DNA of 43,279 bases from an uncultured Bacteroides sp. (lineage in GTDB: Bacteria > Bacteroidota > Bacteroidia > Bacteroidales > Bacteroidaceae). Location of the stretch: the NCBI GenBank assembly GCA_947071285.1, contig CAMTFK010000011.1, forward strand, positions 1 to 43,279, in the 5' to 3' direction. The notes under the pieces are model-generated. The model was not told the DNA's origin and searched no databases. It saw only the letters and a program-made list of their open reading frames with translations. How positions within the stretch are numbered: position 1 is the first letter of the stretch; every line of letters starts with the position of its first letter. The translations under genes and the position numbers were made by a program. Positions 15,141-23,109 of this stretch are shown here, piece by piece.

Positions 15141-15746
15141 TTAGTGTTTCTTCCACGAAGCACTATGACGTACCTGCAATTCGCGTGCCAAATCTTCAAT
15201 GCTGTATCCTTTGGACGTAAGCAGCACGATAAGGTGGTATATCAAATCAGCTCCTTCATAAATCAGACGTTCGTCAGTTCCGTTACAAGCTTCAATCACG
15301 GTTTCTACTGCTTCTTCACCCACTTTCTGTGCCATCTTGTTTACACCCGACTCAAACAGGCTGGTCGTATAAGAGCCTTCCGGCATCTCTTCGTGGCGCT
15401 TAGTGATGAAGTCCTGAAGAAGTTTAAGGAACATAACAGGCTGTTCGTTCTTCTCACCCCAACAAGTATCCGTGCCTGTATGACAAACAGGGCCTACAGG
15501 ATGCACCTGAATCAGCAATGTATCCTGATCACAGTCTTCCTTGATAGAAACGACATTCAGGAAATTACCACTCTCCTCACCTTTCGTCCAAAGGCGGTTC
15601 TTGGTGCGGCTGAAAAAGGTTACTTTACCGGTTTCTACCGTTTTGTCATAAGCTTCCTGATTCATGAAGCCCAACATCAGCACCTTAGCGGTGTCTGCGT
15701 CTTGTATGATTGCCGGAACAAGTCCGTTCATTTTATCAAAATCCAT
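15141..15746 (-). CDS. hisIE: Bifunctional phosphoribosyl-AMP cyclohydrolase / phosphoribosyl-ATP pyrophosphatase
   Basis: HisIE carries out steps 2 and 3 of histidine synthesis. The N-terminal HisI domain (~1-105) shows FFSRTKNRLWTKGEESGN and the metal-binding cysteines in GPVCHTGTDTC. The C-terminal HisE domain (~110-201) shows TTSLFESGVNKMAQKVGEEAVETVIEA and DLIYHLIVLL, the MazG-like pyrophosphatase helices. The 201-residue length is usual for the fused form. It lies 108 bp after hisF, the largest gap in the group, and before the FtsE-like gene. Confidence 0.97.
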   Translation of the reverse strand: MDFDKMNGLVPAIIQDADTAKVLMLGFMNQEAYDKTVETGKVTFFSRTKNRLWTKGEESGNFLNVVSIKEDCDQDTLLIQVHPVGPVCHTGTDTCWGEKNEQPVMFLKLLQDFITKRHEEMPEGSYTTSLFESGVNKMAQKVGEEAVETVIEACNGTDERLIYEGADLIYHLIVLLTSKGYSIEDLARELQVRHSASWKKH

Positions 15747-15854
15747 TTGGGTAATTATTAATTATAAACTATTAATTATTAATTGCTATGCAGGGTGGTG
15801 CGGTAATATCCCGTCATCTTTATTGCCTTACCACTTTTTATCACTTTATCGCTT

Positions 15855-16613
15855 TTACATCACCCGCATTGGTATTCCCTGGGCGCAAAGATACGATTTT
15901 AAATCGGGAATTTTAATTTCTCCGAAATGAAAAACACTGGCAGCCAATGCCGCATCTGCTTTTCCTTGCAAAAAGACATCACGGAAATGCTCTTTAGCAC
16001 CCGCTCCGCCCGATGCAATGACCGGAATAGAGAGGCTGTCGGACATCTCAGCAAGAGCTTCGTTGGCATATCCGGTCTTTACACCGTCGTGATTCATGCT
16101 GGTGAAAAGTATTTCTCCGGCACCACGTTCCTGGGCTTCTTTCGTCCATACGAACAGTTCTTTATCTGTTTCCACACGTCCTCCATTCAGATAGCACCAC
16201 CAGCCTTTTTCGGTCTGTTTAGCATCTACTGCCAGCACACAAACCTGAGAACCAAAGTTTTTTGCAATTTCGTCTATCAACTCAGGACGACGAATAGCAG
16301 AGGAATTAATGGAAATCTTATCTGCACCGGCATTCAGCAAGCGGTCTACATCGCTCAGTTCGTTGATGCCGCCACCTACCGTAAACGGAATGCTGATATT
16401 GGCAGCAATGCGCTTCACCAGTTCGGCAAATGTCTTGCGACCTTCGAAGCTGGCTGTAATATCAAGAAACACCAATTCATCAGCACCCTGCTCACTATAT
16501 GCACGCGCCAATTCTACCGGATCACCCGCCTGCCGCAGGTTCACGAAGTTGGTTCCTTTCACTGTTTGCCCGTCTTTAATATCAAGACAGGGAATAATTC
16601 TTTTCGCTAACAC
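15855..16613 (-). CDS. hisF: Imidazole glycerol phosphate synthase, cyclase subunit
   Basis: HisF is the (beta-alpha)8 half of the enzyme that turns PRFAR plus ammonia into imidazole glycerol phosphate and AICAR. The 252-residue protein starts MLAKRIIPCLDIKDGQTVKG with the catalytic Asp11, and the second catalytic Asp lies in VCVLAVDAKQ. Phosphate-binding loops are VGGGINELSDV and VIASGGAGAKEHF. It works with HisH, encoded two genes upstream, which supplies ammonia from glutamine. It lies 5 bp after hisA. Confidence 0.98.
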   Translation of the reverse strand: MLAKRIIPCLDIKDGQTVKGTNFVNLRQAGDPVELARAYSEQGADELVFLDITASFEGRKTFAELVKRIAANISIPFTVGGGINELSDVDRLLNAGADKISINSSAIRRPELIDEIAKNFGSQVCVLAVDAKQTEKGWWCYLNGGRVETDKELFVWTKEAQERGAGEILFTSMNHDGVKTGYANEALAEMSDSLSIPVIASGGAGAKEHFRDVFLQGKADAALAASVFHFGEIKIPDLKSYLCAQGIPMRVM

Positions 16614-16618
16614 TTATT

Positions 16619-17347
16619 TTAATTATGAATTATGAGTGACTCTATTTCTTTCATTGTGATGTGTCCTTCATACAATGCCTTGCCGAAGATAACGGCGGGT
16701 ACGTCCGCATCTTCCAGCGCATGTATATCATCCATACCGCTCACACCACCGCTGGCTATCAGATAAAGAGCCGGATGTTGCTCCAGCATCTCCCGATACA
16801 GTTCAATGGACGGGCCTTGCAACATACCGTCGCAACTGATATCGGTACAAATCACTTTTTGAACGCCTTTCTCCACATATTCTTTCAGAAAGGGGAACAA
16901 TTCGCAAGCACTTTCATCTTTCCATCCGTTCACAGCTATTTTGCGGTCTTTCACATCCGCACCAAGAATGATTTTCTCACTACCGTAGATATCCAACCAA
17001 TGACAAAAAAGTTCGGGGTTCTTCACAGCAATACTACCGCCTGTTACCATCTGCGCCCCGTTCTCGAAAGCGATTTTCAGGTCTTCATCGCTCTTCACTC
17101 CTCCACCGAAGTCAATAATCAGGGAAGTCTGAGAAGCAATCCGATTCAGCACCGGATAGTTGACGATATGATGAGAAGCCGCTCCATCCAGGTCTACCAC
17201 ATGAAGGCGGCGAATGCCATGTGCTTCCATCTCCTTGGCCACTTCCACCGGATTTTCGTTATACACCTTCTTACTGTCATAGTCACCTTGCGAAAGGCGA
17301 ACACATTTTCCGTCGATAATATCTATTGCAGGGATCAGCTCTATCAT
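16619..17347 (-). CDS. hisA: Phosphoribosylformimino-5-aminoimidazole carboxamide ribotide isomerase
   Basis: HisA isomerises ProFAR to PRFAR, the substrate of HisHF. This 242-residue barrel starts MIELIPAIDIIDGKCVRLSQ with the catalytic Asp8. A second catalytic Asp is in VICTDISCDGMLQGPS, and the phosphate loops are DFGGGVKSDED and IASGGVSGMDDI. It lies 3 bp after hisH and 5 bp before hisF in one tight operon. Confidence 0.98.
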   Translation of the reverse strand: MIELIPAIDIIDGKCVRLSQGDYDSKKVYNENPVEVAKEMEAHGIRRLHVVDLDGAASHHIVNYPVLNRIASQTSLIIDFGGGVKSDEDLKIAFENGAQMVTGGSIAVKNPELFCHWLDIYGSEKIILGADVKDRKIAVNGWKDESACELFPFLKEYVEKGVQKVICTDISCDGMLQGPSIELYREMLEQHPALYLIASGGVSGMDDIHALEDADVPAVIFGKALYEGHITMKEIESLIIHN

Positions 17348-17350
17348 TGA

Positions 17351-17941
17351 TTACAATTCTAAAAAGTTACGCAAAATACGTTCACCTACGCTCCCACTCT
17401 TTTCCGGGTGGAACTGGGTGGCATAATAATTATCCTTATGCAACGCCGCACTGAAAGGATGGATATAATCCGTTACAGCCGCCGTACATTCATTGACCGG
17501 CACATAGAAACTATGCACGAAATAAACAAACTCATCTTTCGTGAAGCCTTTAAACAAAGCGCTGTTCGTCTCGGTAAGAGTATTCCAGCCCATATGAGGC
17601 ACTTTATCTTCATGTTTCTGCGAAACAAAACGTTTCACCTCCGTATCAAAAATACCCAGACAATCTGCATCGCCTTCTTCCGAATGACGGCACATCAACT
17701 GCATACCCAGGCAAATACCCAACAGGGGTTGCCGTAGCTCTTTTATCAACGTATCCATGCCATTGGCACGCAAAAACTTCATAGTTGTTCCCGCCTCGCC
17801 GACACCAGGGAAGATAACCTTGTCTGCCGCACGCAACACATCCTTATCCGCCGTGATTACCGCTTCAACGCCCAAACGTTTCAACGCATAGTCCACCGAA
17901 TAGATGTTGCCTGCATTATATTTGATAACTGCAATCTTCAT
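17351..17941 (-). CDS. hisH: Imidazole glycerol phosphate synthase, glutaminase subunit
   Basis: HisH is the class I glutamine amidotransferase that feeds ammonia to HisF. The 196-residue protein shows the nucleophile Cys in LLGICLGMQLMC (about residue 77) and the His-Glu of the triad in QFHPEKSGS near the C-terminus. The opening MKIAVIKYNAGNIYSV is typical of HisH. It lies 9 bp after purU and 3 bp before hisA. Confidence 0.98.
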   Translation of the reverse strand: MKIAVIKYNAGNIYSVDYALKRLGVEAVITADKDVLRAADKVIFPGVGEAGTTMKFLRANGMDTLIKELRQPLLGICLGMQLMCRHSEEGDADCLGIFDTEVKRFVSQKHEDKVPHMGWNTLTETNSALFKGFTKDEFVYFVHSFYVPVNECTAAVTDYIHPFSAALHKDNYYATQFHPEKSGSVGERILRNFLEL

Positions 17942-17950
17942 GAATCTATA

Positions 17951-18805
17951 TTAACTAAATATCACTGTCTTATTCTTATATGCCAAAACTTTACGTTCAA
18001 TGTGCTTCTGCACGGCACGAGAGAGAACGATTTTCTCCAGGTCCTTGCCTTTATTGACCAGGTCCTCCACCGTATCTTTGTGCGTAATACGAACCACATC
18101 CTGCTCTATGATAGGCCCTGCATCCAACTCTGTAGTCACGTAGTGGCTGGTGGCACCGATAATCTTCACGCCGCGTTCAAATGCCGCATGATAGGGTTTC
18201 GCACCTACGAATGCAGGCAGAAACGAGTGGTGAATATTGATAATCCGGTTAGGATATGCATCAATCATCCGTTCTGAAATGACCTGCATATAACGCGCCA
18301 GCACAATGAAGTTCACCTTATGCTTTGCCAGCAACTCCATCTCCTTCTGTTCCTGCTCCGCCTTTGTTTCCTTCGTGATGGGGAACAGATAGAAAGGTAT
18401 GCCGAAACGTTCGGCCACATGTTGCAGGTCGGGATGGTTGCTTATAATAAGAGGTATCTCCACATTCCACTCGCCTGCGGTATAGCGTGCCAGCAAATCA
18501 AACAAACAATGTGACATCTTTGAAACAAAGATAGCCATACGCGGCTTGGTATCCGAGAAATAGAGACGGAAAAACATCTCATACTTCTGTGCATACAGCG
18601 TTGCAAAATAATCTTCAATTTTCTCTTGCGGTATCAGGAAGTTCTTCAATTCCCACTCAATACGCATGAAAAAGATATTCTCCACATGATCGACGTATTG
18701 GTCCAGATAGATAATATTTCCTTTGTTTACCGTTATAAAGTCCGTCACTTCTGCCAGGATTCCCGGTTTGTCGGGACAGTGAAGCAACAGTTTGGCAGTT
18801 TTCAT
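17951..18805 (-). CDS. purU: Formyltetrahydrofolate deformylase
   Basis: PurU hydrolyses 10-formyl-tetrahydrofolate to formate and tetrahydrofolate and balances one-carbon pools. It has an N-terminal ACT domain (TAKLLLHCPDKPGILAEVTDFI) and a C-terminal formyltransferase-fold domain. The catalytic region is NIHHSFLPAFVGAKPYH with the later Asp in HYVTTELDAGPII. The length is about 284 residues; a second ATG 3 bp upstream is equally possible. It is the first gene of a run with hisHAF. The link may be one-carbon/AICAR balance, since HisHF releases AICAR, a purine precursor that needs a formyl group. Confidence 0.96.
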   Translation of the reverse strand: MKTAKLLLHCPDKPGILAEVTDFITVNKGNIIYLDQYVDHVENIFFMRIEWELKNFLIPQEKIEDYFATLYAQKYEMFFRLYFSDTKPRMAIFVSKMSHCLFDLLARYTAGEWNVEIPLIISNHPDLQHVAERFGIPFYLFPITKETKAEQEQKEMELLAKHKVNFIVLARYMQVISERMIDAYPNRIINIHHSFLPAFVGAKPYHAAFERGVKIIGATSHYVTTELDAGPIIEQDVVRITHKDTVEDLVNKGKDLEKIVLSRAVQKHIERKVLAYKNKTVIFS

Positions 18806-18863
18806 CATTCTAAAATATCGTTTTTTATCGTTTGCAAATTACAACTTTCTCGTTTTGAGTTTG

Positions 18864-18871
18864 CAAAAATA
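18864..18871 (-). promoter_or_regulatory. Candidate -7 element of the purU-his run
   Basis: The minus strand reads TATTTTTG, a perfect TAnnTTTG, about 58 bp before the purU start. The -33 region is weak. The rest of 18806-19080 shows no gene; it is A/T-rich. Confidence 0.4.
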
Positions 18872-19097
18872 ACGATTTATTGCAAAACAACGAAGTTTTC
18901 GAGCAAGAAGTTTAAAACAAGCGATGGATTCTTTCGTTTTCACCACAAAAGCCTCGCGATGCCTCGCAACAAACAGCTTTCGAAACTCCTATTTTTTTTC
19001 ATATTACAATGTGCTCAAAATGAGGATATAAAAGGGAAAGTGATAAAATTAAGCAAAAAAAATTCATCGTAGCTATTGCAGGTTTCAAAGAAATGCC

Positions 19098-19105
19098 TAC
19101 CTTTG
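19098..19105 (+). promoter_or_regulatory. -7 promoter element of tRNA-Asp
   Basis: TACCTTTG is a perfect -7 element. A TTG lies 19 bp upstream as -33 box. Initiation would fall about 35 bp before the mature tRNA. Confidence 0.65.
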
Positions 19106-19147
19106 CAACCGCAATCGAGAGAGATAGCAAATGAAAAATGAAATTCT

Positions 19148-19221
19148 GGTGCGTTAGTTCAGTTGGTTAGAATACATGCCTGTCACGCATGGGGTCACGG
19201 GTTCGAGTCCCGTACGCACCG
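19148..19221 (+). tRNA. tRNA-Asp (anticodon GTC)
   Basis: A full cloverleaf is readable. The acceptor stem is GGTGCGT with ACGCACC, the D stem GTTC with GAAT, the anticodon stem CATGC with GCATG around loop CTGTCAC (anticodon GTC at 19182-19184), and the T arm ACGGG-TTCGAGT-CCCGT. The discriminator is G. CCA is not encoded. Confidence 0.97.
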
Positions 19222-19237
19222 CGAAAATCGAGAATAA

Positions 19238-19265
19238 AGCTCTGAAGTTTAACTACTTCGGAGCT
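19238..19265 (+). terminator. Terminator of tRNA-Asp
   Basis: AGCTCTGAAGT (19238-19248) pairs with ACTTCGGAGCT (19255-19265), followed by TTTTCTTTTTT. This is a typical intrinsic terminator 16 bp after the tRNA. Confidence 0.85.
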
Positions 19266-19299
19266 TTTTCTTTTTTAGCAGTGTACACCTCCAGCCCCA

Positions 19300-20247
19300 T
19301 CAACGCCTGTCACTCCCTGATGATATTCTCGATGCTGTAGTGGTGAAAAGTACTTTCTCAATATTATCGGACGGATAGAATGACCGAAACTGCTGAGTCA
19401 GATTCAACTTTAACCGATAGGACCTTCCTCCAATTTGTGCAAATGAGACAACAAGTTCCATACCTTCATAAAAAAGCCTGTAGCCATCCCACTTGCGAAT
19501 AAATGTACCTCTGAAGTTATGCATATCGGGTAGGTAAAAGGTAAAGTCGCCTTTGCCTTCGGATGTATATTTAAAATAGAGAAGTCCTTTCTTCAATTGC
19601 TCGTGCTCTTTTAGATCAGTACTGATTTTCTCTTGAGCTTCCACGGAGCCAACAAAATTCATAGCATAGTCCCCTTCATCTAAACGATAATATTCATAGC
19701 GTCCTTTGGCTTCATCGGGTTTTGAGTAAAGACTCAGGGCAAGCAATGTTTTCCGGGCATTCCTGCGTGTCCGTAAATCCCAAAACTTTTTTGTGAACAA
19801 TTCGTCTAAGCTATAATTAAAACTACCCTTATTTATTATTTCTCCTGCACTCTCCTGAAACATTATCTCTTTGCCAAAGGGCTTTTTATCCGTACCCAAT
19901 TCTATTCTTTTTTTATATATCGGATCGTAATTATACTTGGTAGCACCACTGTAGGGCATCAGGCTCATTCCTGGTTTCCGAAGAGGTTCTTGCCCCAACG
20001 GATAAGGGCTATCCGGCAGACTTGTATCGAAATGGAACTGGTCCTTATAAATAATGGGTTGTTCGGGAAGCTGATTAAAATTAGTACCTATTGACTGAAT
20101 GGCATTCTTATTTAATTCTATTTCTTCAGAACTTTCTAATATCTTCTTCAAATTCAAGGAATCTTGAGCTGTCCACTGGGCACAACAATCCATTGCATAC
20201 CAAAGACATGCCATAAACAATATAGCTACTTTAATAATCTTCTTCAT
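19300..20247 (-). CDS. Exported protein of unknown function, DUF4858-like
   Basis: This 315-residue protein begins with a signal peptide (MKKIIKVAILFMACLWYAMDCCAQW) and continues WTAQDSLNLKKILESSEEIELN. I recall this N-terminus as typical of DUF4858 proteins of Bacteroides, but no function is known to me. There are no membrane segments after the signal; the C-terminal part is beta-rich (GDFTFYLPDM, YRLFYEGMELVVSFAQIGG). It is probably periplasmic. The gene is monocistronic with its own promoter at 20272-20303. Confidence 0.8.
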   Translation of the reverse strand: MKKIIKVAILFMACLWYAMDCCAQWTAQDSLNLKKILESSEEIELNKNAIQSIGTNFNQLPEQPIIYKDQFHFDTSLPDSPYPLGQEPLRKPGMSLMPYSGATKYNYDPIYKKRIELGTDKKPFGKEIMFQESAGEIINKGSFNYSLDELFTKKFWDLRTRRNARKTLLALSLYSKPDEAKGRYEYYRLDEGDYAMNFVGSVEAQEKISTDLKEHEQLKKGLLYFKYTSEGKGDFTFYLPDMHNFRGTFIRKWDGYRLFYEGMELVVSFAQIGGRSYRLKLNLTQQFRSFYPSDNIEKVLFTTTASRISSGSDRR

Positions 20248-20271
20248 ACTTAATACCTACATAATTCGAAA

Positions 20272-20303
20272 CAAAGATAGACAAGTGCACGCCTGTCTGC
20301 AAT
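20272..20303 (-). promoter_or_regulatory. Promoter of the DUF4858-like gene
   Basis: On the minus strand ATTG (20303-20300), a 20-bp spacer and TATCTTTG (20279-20272) form a near-perfect Bacteroides promoter, placing initiation about 15-20 bp before the ATG at 20247. Confidence 0.7.
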
Positions 20304-20421
20304 AAGTATCGACCAGTAGCTTCTATTAGTAGATAGAACAGTATGATTTAAGGGTCAGAGGAAATAGTTTTTTCAGGAGAAAGGCTATATGAAGATATAA
20401 AAGTGTATCTTCGTCAACAGA

Positions 20422-21054
20422 ATGAGATATCGAAGAATAACAACCACCGGAGAAATCCGGGAAAAAAAGAAAGAGCGCAAGCAAACCATATATGTCTGGC
20501 TGATAATGATTGCGCTCCTGGCAATACTTGCAGGAATGGGTTACTTGGCCACTCCCAGTACTATATTGCTCCAGCAAACGGCATTTCGGGGTATTAGTTA
20601 TCGCCCACTTACGGCACTTGTGATGCTTTTCACGGCCATTCTTATCATTGCTATTGGCATACTACTGGCGGATAAATACACAAAAGTCGGATATTACTTA
20701 AAAACCATCGCCTGTGGCATTGCCATGGGAATGTTTTTTCACGGTATGGGTATCAATCTGTTACTGAATATGAATCATTGGTTGGCGAACGAGGCTCCCG
20801 TCCGCAAAGAGTACAGAGTAACAGAAATCCGTTTTCTGAAGCCCAATAAATCGGCTCGTTATCGGACCATATTGCCTGAATGCAGAATTCTGAAAGCTGT
20901 CGACCGGAATAATCCTGACGACTGCCTTTACTTCCACGTTCCCATAAATACACGAGTAGCCATGGGATGCTTATTGCATGTTACAATAAAAAACGGCATC
21001 TTTGGTTGGAAAGCAGTGGATGAACTGACGGTAGATTGTAGAGATGTATTATAA
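20422..21054 (+). CDS. Membrane protein of unknown function
   Basis: I do not recognise this 210-residue protein. A basic N-terminus (GEIREKKKERKQ) precedes a membrane segment (TIYVWLIMIALLAILAGMGYL). Two more follow: a second around LTALVMLFTAILIIAIGILLA and a third around YYLKTIACGIAMGMFFHGMGI. The C-terminal ~90 residues are soluble and beta-rich (EYRVTEIRFLKPNKSARYRTILPE...). It ends 6 bp into the stop region of the convergent Fpg-like gene. A near-consensus TATCTTCG lies just 8 bp before the ATG, too close to be sure of the promoter. Confidence 0.75.
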   Translation: MRYRRITTTGEIREKKKERKQTIYVWLIMIALLAILAGMGYLATPSTILLQQTAFRGISYRPLTALVMLFTAILIIAIGILLADKYTKVGYYLKTIACGIAMGMFFHGMGINLLLNMNHWLANEAPVRKEYRVTEIRFLKPNKSARYRTILPECRILKAVDRNNPDDCLYFHVPINTRVAMGCLLHVTIKNGIFGWKAVDELTVDCRDVL

Positions 21055-21885
21055 GCTTTTTATTTTCTGACATTCAGGACAATAATAAACTGATCCTCCA
21101 AGATAGGCTTCTTTCACAATCATGCTGCCACAGCGTGGACAAGGATTCTTCCATGTTTTGGAAGAAAGAATCGTTTTATACCCTCCCACATTTCCATAAA
21201 GATCTGTCTGGGTATCACGGCCTCTTTCGGAAGTCATAATCATTAAGGTATCTTTCAGAGATTTAAAAAGCGCCCCTTTCTGTTCATCCGATAGGTCAAG
21301 CACTTTCTGCTTCGGATGAATCCCGGCATTGAACAGAATATCCTGCGTTACCCCATTGCCTACACCCGGAATACGTTGTTCGGTAGCCAGCAGAGCTTTA
21401 GCCGTCAATGTCTTTTTGGCTGAAGCAAACAATTTCTCAAATTCCGCTTCCGTATAAGCGTCACTCAACGGAGAAATACTTTCACGACTTATTGTATAAT
21501 ATTTATTATCGACAACGCCATCGGGATAGGCACTGATAAAACCATACATGGCAACCGTGAATACAAGAAACGATTCATCTTCAAAGGTCAGCAGCAATTG
21601 GTAATTGGCAGGAACTTTATCACCCGGATTATAGTAACGCGCACTCACCCCATCACCGATATTCATTATCACATTAGCCGACAGGTAAAAATCGACAAAC
21701 ATTCCATATCCTTTAGACGACAGAATCGTCTTTCCGACGAGTAACTTTCCATACTCCAGTGGATCGCCGCTATAGAACGTGAACTTATGAGGCTTGGTAG
21801 CATTGAACACTTGCGTAATCGTTTTACCACTTAAAACATCATTGGCTTGCTTACTCAGTGTAAGTACTTCTGGCAATTCTAACAT
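21049..21885 (-). CDS. Fpg/Nei-family DNA glycosylase-like protein lacking the N-terminal proline
   Basis: This 278-residue protein has the Fpg/Nei plan: N-terminal beta-sandwich, helix-two-turn-helix (KALLATEQRIPGVGNGVTQDILFNAGIHP) and C-terminal zinc finger with Cys249, Cys252, Cys269 and Cys272. The start is MLELPEV, whereas active Fpg/Nei enzymes begin MPELPEV and use the Pro as the Schiff-base nucleophile. No alternative start restores a proline. The Arg usually found in the zinc-finger loop (GRSTYYC) is also absent; the loop reads GGSVYYC. It may bind damaged DNA without cutting or act by another route. It lies 17 bp after the AraC-type gene, probably as an operon. Confidence 0.88.
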   Translation of the reverse strand: MLELPEVLTLSKQANDVLSGKTITQVFNATKPHKFTFYSGDPLEYGKLLVGKTILSSKGYGMFVDFYLSANVIMNIGDGVSARYYNPGDKVPANYQLLLTFEDESFLVFTVAMYGFISAYPDGVVDNKYYTISRESISPLSDAYTEAEFEKLFASAKKTLTAKALLATEQRIPGVGNGVTQDILFNAGIHPKQKVLDLSDEQKGALFKSLKDTLMIMTSERGRDTQTDLYGNVGGYKTILSSKTWKNPCPRCGSMIVKEAYLGGSVYYCPECQKIKSL

Positions 21886-21902
21886 ACTCTTATATCATTT
21901 AG

Positions 21903-23036
21903 TTATTTATCAATAGGAATATAAATCTCCGTCAGCAATCCCTCAACCGGTGTTTCATCCGGTGCATTAAGATACACCTCAAACGTCAACGGACGTTTCT
22001 GATGATACATACTGTAAGGAAACCATTGATTATAAATCGTCTTATAAAATTCAGGTAAATTAGAGTAACTGCCTTTATTCCTGAAAACAGCGTACATCCC
22101 TCCGGGAATTTCCCGAAGTAATAATTTCCCTTCGGACTTGACATTCCCTTCAACAAGAACTCCAATATAGAACCGCCGTTGTTCCATTGGTGTAACCCAA
22201 GGATTATCCTGACTTATACTTACCAAACGATTATTGAGACCATTCTGCAAATGAACTGCTTTATAATGCAGTAATTGCTTCCAGATTGTAGTGTAAGCAT
22301 GTTTATCACGAAAAGTATCACCCACTTCTATGCAAACAGCTTTCAGGGTATTGATACGTTTAATTTTAGCCTCAGGCATGCTATCCGGTTCTTGTTTCGC
22401 ATTGACAGATTTATATTTTTCGCGATAAGCCGACATTGAAATGCCGAAATGCTTCTTAAAAGCCTTTGCCAGACTAAACTTTGTCTGATAATTAGTCTGC
22501 CTACCTATCTCTTCAATACTCTGTCCGGTAGTGATAAGCAGATGGGCAATATATTCCAGCCGTAAACGTTGGATATATGTACCTATATTCTCTCCGGTAA
22601 CATTCCTGAAAACCTTCCGGAAATGGAAGAATGAAAGGTGAACCATCTCAGCCAACTGTTCAGGATCAAGCTCATGAAAGAGATTTTGATCAATATAGGT
22701 TCGAACCCCATTGACAGCTTCATAGTGAACATGTTGCGTCATCTCTTTCTGTCGCCAGCGTTTCAGGGTGGGAAGACGCTTGTTCAATAAGGTTCTTAAT
22801 TCTTGTGGAGTATAGTCGGTTCCCGAATACCAATTGTATTTATCTGTGTATTTCACCCAGATATCCACCATTTCATTCATGGAGATATCCACCGTATAGT
22901 TCCCGTCTTTCAAACAATAGTAACAATATTCGTCACTACAGGAATGATTGGCATTGGTACCCAAATACTCTTCCACATCGAAACGGAGAGGCATTCCACA
23001 ACTCTGGCAGTACTGTTTATCTACGGTTTGATTCAT
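21903..23036 (-). CDS. Zinc-ribbon / AraC / GyrI-like fusion transcriptional regulator
   Basis: This 377-residue protein joins three parts. Residues 1-50 form a cysteine-rich zinc ribbon (Cys10, Cys13, Cys33, Cys38, Cys41). Residues ~105-205 are an AraC-type double helix-turn-helix (LAEMVHLSFFHFRKVFRNVTGENIG, then IEEIGRQTNYQTKFSLAKAFKKHFGISMSAYR). Residues ~225-377 resemble a GyrI-like effector domain (LKAVCIEVGDTF, GGMYAVFRNKGSYSNLPEFYKTIYNQWFP, FEVYLN). AraC/GyrI fusions such as Rob and BmrR-type proteins sense small molecules. It lies immediately upstream of the Fpg-like gene. A perfect -7 element abuts its start and a long palindrome lies just upstream (23050-23087). Confidence 0.88.
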   Translation of the reverse strand: MNQTVDKQYCQSCGMPLRFDVEEYLGTNANHSCSDEYCYYCLKDGNYTVDISMNEMVDIWVKYTDKYNWYSGTDYTPQELRTLLNKRLPTLKRWRQKEMTQHVHYEAVNGVRTYIDQNLFHELDPEQLAEMVHLSFFHFRKVFRNVTGENIGTYIQRLRLEYIAHLLITTGQSIEEIGRQTNYQTKFSLAKAFKKHFGISMSAYREKYKSVNAKQEPDSMPEAKIKRINTLKAVCIEVGDTFRDKHAYTTIWKQLLHYKAVHLQNGLNNRLVSISQDNPWVTPMEQRRFYIGVLVEGNVKSEGKLLLREIPGGMYAVFRNKGSYSNLPEFYKTIYNQWFPYSMYHQKRPLTFEVYLNAPDETPVEGLLTEIYIPIDK

Positions 23037-23040
23037 GGCA

Positions 23041-23087
23041 CAAATATACGATGCCTATTCCGGATATGATTATCCAAAATAGGCATC
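23041..23087 (-). promoter_or_regulatory. Promoter and palindromic operator candidate of the AraC-type gene
   Basis: On the minus strand TATATTTG (23048-23041) is a perfect -7 element only 4 bp before the ATG at 23036, implying a leaderless or nearly leaderless mRNA. Just upstream, GATGCCTATT (23050-23059) and AATAGGCATC (23078-23087) are perfect inverted arms. GGATA and TATCC form a nested inverted pair between them. No -33 box at normal spacing is seen, as in activator-dependent promoters. Confidence 0.5.
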
Positions 23088-23109
23088 TTTTATGATTTGC
23101 TCCTACTTT

